8,348 bases of DNA from Lachnospiraceae bacterium (lineage in GTDB: Bacteria; Bacillota; Clostridia; Lachnospirales; Lachnospiraceae). Below are positions 7,199 to 8,348 of this stretch, one piece after another. The stretch's first letter is position 1, and each line of letters opens with the position of its first letter. Location: contig CAAFWV010000049.1 of assembly GCA_900766815.1 (NCBI GenBank), forward strand, positions 1-8,348. Direction: 5' to 3'. The notes under the pieces are model-generated. The model was not told the DNA's origin, did not search any database, and worked only from the letters and a program-made list of their open reading frames with translations. The translations under genes were made by a program, and so were the position numbers.

Positions 7199-7745
7199 AT
7201 TCTATCTCCCTCTCTTTTTCTGCATACTGCTTCTGTCCATACTGCTGCCGCCCGCAGTGATATATTATATTTCCAATATATATGTTATCGATCAGATTCA
7301 TACCGTTAAGATTCCGGATTACTATGACATGACAGCCTCCGCTGCATCACAGACCATATCCCGTAAGCTCTCGGAGTCTGACAGAATAAAGCTTATTACC
7401 GGCGAATGGGAAAGTGTCGTATCAGAGTGTGAGGATAATCCTCTGAGCACGGATACCCAGACTCAGGCAGAAAGTGCAAGAGCCGCTGTTAATAAGCTAT
7501 ATCAGATGAAGCTCTACGACCATGACTTCTATCCCACTGACAAGGACTGGTACAGCTGGGACATAGAATACTTCCGTTGTACTGATGTTGAGCACGGGCT
7601 TTATTCGGCATATTACTACGTGGTTCATTTTTATGAATACAACGGTGACTTCGTTGCCGATGTGAAGATAAGTGAGAATGGAACAATTATCGAAATTGAA
7701 GACACCCGGGGAATTGTATACACTTTAGATGCAAAATCTGAGTAA
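7182..7745 (+). CDS. Small membrane-anchored protein of unknown function
   Basis: 187 residues, no family recognised. A basic start (MKKRYK) and a hydrophobic segment at ~8-31 predict a single N-terminal membrane anchor with the rest outside. There is no lipobox cysteine. The outer part has a helical Ser/Ala/Glu-rich stretch (~50-110) and then an aromatic, beta-prone C-terminal region with many Tyr, Trp and Phe (~120-187), reminiscent of small beta-sheet domains. The start is well defined: GGAGG at 7171-7175 lies 6 bases before the ATG. The gene begins inside the last codons of the kinase gene (17-base overlap, different frame), so it is co-transcribed and probably coupled to it. That placement suggests an accessory role for the kinase (sensing or modulation) or for the envelope process it controls; this is inference. 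A signal-anchored secreted protein is the alternative. Confidence 0.82.
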   Translation: MKKRYKFYLPLFFCILLLSILLPPAVIYYISNIYVIDQIHTVKIPDYYDMTASAASQTISRKLSESDRIKLITGEWESVVSECEDNPLSTDTQTQAESARAAVNKLYQMKLYDHDFYPTDKDWYSWDIEYFRCTDVEHGLYSAYYYVVHFYEYNGDFVADVKISENGTIIEIEDTRGIVYTLDAKSE

Positions 7746-7751
7746 ACTCAG
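7738..7751 (+). other. Small hairpin enclosing the stop codon of the membrane protein gene
   Basis: CTGAG (7738-7742) and CTCAG (7747-7751) are complementary around a TAAA loop, and the TAA of that loop is the stop codon at 7743-7745. A run of five T follows at 7761-7765, nine bases after the stem, which is too far for a standard intrinsic terminator. A second weak pairing, GGC (7757-7759) with GCC (7766-7768), surrounds that T run. It may attenuate transcription before the next gene or only stabilise the mRNA end. No clear promoter was found between here and 7795. Confidence 0.35.
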
Positions 7752-7794
7752 TTAGGGGCGTTTTTGCCAAAAATAATTTATATGGGGTTATCGG

Positions 7795-8348
7795 ATGAAA
7801 TACGGAAGAGGTTTTGCTCTGATTACAATTGGATGTCTGCTGCTTGCCGGCTGCGGACGAAAGGACGTGGTGTACGAGGTGTCGCCGCTTGAGGGCTTCG
7901 ACTCGGAGGGCGAGCTTGAGGCTACGGCTTCGGATATCGGCTCTTCGCTGCTCCGCGACAAACTTGGGATTGGCGAGGCGACCCGGTGGAAGGAGGATTA
8001 TACCTTCGACAACACCACAGTTGCGGTTAATGCATTTATGGAGGTTCCTGAGGCTTCTGACATGTACGTCATAAAGCTTAAGGAGCATTACTATAGCAAC
8101 GAGGAGAAGAAGGCAATTGCGGAGACTCTGTTTGACGCAGATTCTATTAAGGTAAATGTTAACAAGGAACCCAGCCGTCAATGGGCTGACGCTTCTATTG
8201 AGCTTTGCAACGAGGCAATAGAGAATTCGGTTAGTCTTAAGAGTCGTAGCGCCCACATGGTCAGCTTCAATAAGGTCGATGAGAAGGTCTATCATACCTA
8301 TATTGAGAAGCTGCACAATGAATACAGCTCTCTTCCCGATAGCAGTGA
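7795..8348 (+). CDS. Predicted lipoprotein, N-terminal 184 residues (runs off right edge)
   Basis: The frame is open from ATG 7795 to the edge. The signal peptide MKYGRGFALITIGCLLLAGC ends in a canonical lipobox LAGC with Cys20 lipidated, so the protein is tethered to the outer face of the membrane. The start is supported by GGGG at 7784-7787, 7 bases upstream. After the Cys come acidic segments, then a region with NTTVAVNAFMEVPEASDMYVI (~74-92, in part) and alternating helices. This plan resembles, from memory and unverified, the DUF6034-type lipoproteins common in Lachnospiraceae. The function is unknown. It lies 49 bases after the membrane protein gene on the same strand and is probably in the same operon, though a weak hairpin lies between them. 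Its first ~200 bases look more GC-rich, with more G-ending codons, than the kinase gene. The opposite strand is also open over much of this length, but it has no comparable start signals. Confidence 0.8.
   Translation, partial: MKYGRGFALITIGCLLLAGCGRKDVVYEVSPLEGFDSEGELEATASDIGSSLLRDKLGIGEATRWKEDYTFDNTTVAVNAFMEVPEASDMYVIKLKEHYYSNEEKKAIAETLFDADSIKVNVNKEPSRQWADASIELCNEAIENSVSLKSRSAHMVSFNKVDEKVYHTYIEKLHNEYSSLPDSS

Noticed and set aside
7687..8316. A 209-codon open frame on the minus strand
   Set aside because: It lies opposite the lipoprotein gene, which has a canonical lipobox and an upstream GGGG site. The minus product has no recognisable motif and would converge on the upstream gene end.

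Overview
The window looks like chromosomal DNA of a low-to-mid GC Gram-positive anaerobe of the Bacillota, most likely a Lachnospiraceae relative (Butyrivibrio, Roseburia or Eubacterium type). This is inferred from the lipoprotein-anchored adaptor proteins, the FtsX-type permease, the OmpR/HK pair and the strong GGAGG-like ribosome binding sites. No rRNA, tRNA or mobile gene is present to fix the taxonomy, so the assignment is an inference.

Layout. A leftward (minus-strand) operon fills positions 4960 to 1 and runs off the left edge. It encodes an HlyD/MacA-type adaptor lipoprotein (3803-4960), a very large second adaptor lipoprotein that appears to contain two adaptor modules in tandem (1413-3806), and the N-terminal 472 residues of an FtsX/MacB-type ABC permease (1-1416). 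Both junctions are 4-base stop/start overlaps (TTGA and GTGA), each using a non-ATG start behind a good Shine-Dalgarno, so the three genes are probably translationally coupled. No ATPase gene lies in the window; one would be expected beyond the left edge.

A short divergent intergenic region (about 4961-5041) separates this operon from a rightward operon. That operon holds an OmpR-family response regulator (5042-5698), a HAMP/HisKA/HATPase sensor kinase (5738-7198), a small membrane-anchored protein of unknown function overlapping the kinase by 17 bases (7182-7745), and the start of another lipoprotein (7795 to the right edge).

Working model (inference): the two-component system senses an envelope signal and controls the divergent ABC efflux-type complex, as in BceRS/BceAB-like and MacAB-like arrangements. 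The small membrane protein and the lipoprotein may be accessory sensors or targets. The most unusual feature is the adaptor set: three adaptor-like modules in two polypeptides, one carrying a six-copy 18-bp in-frame repeat in its middle.
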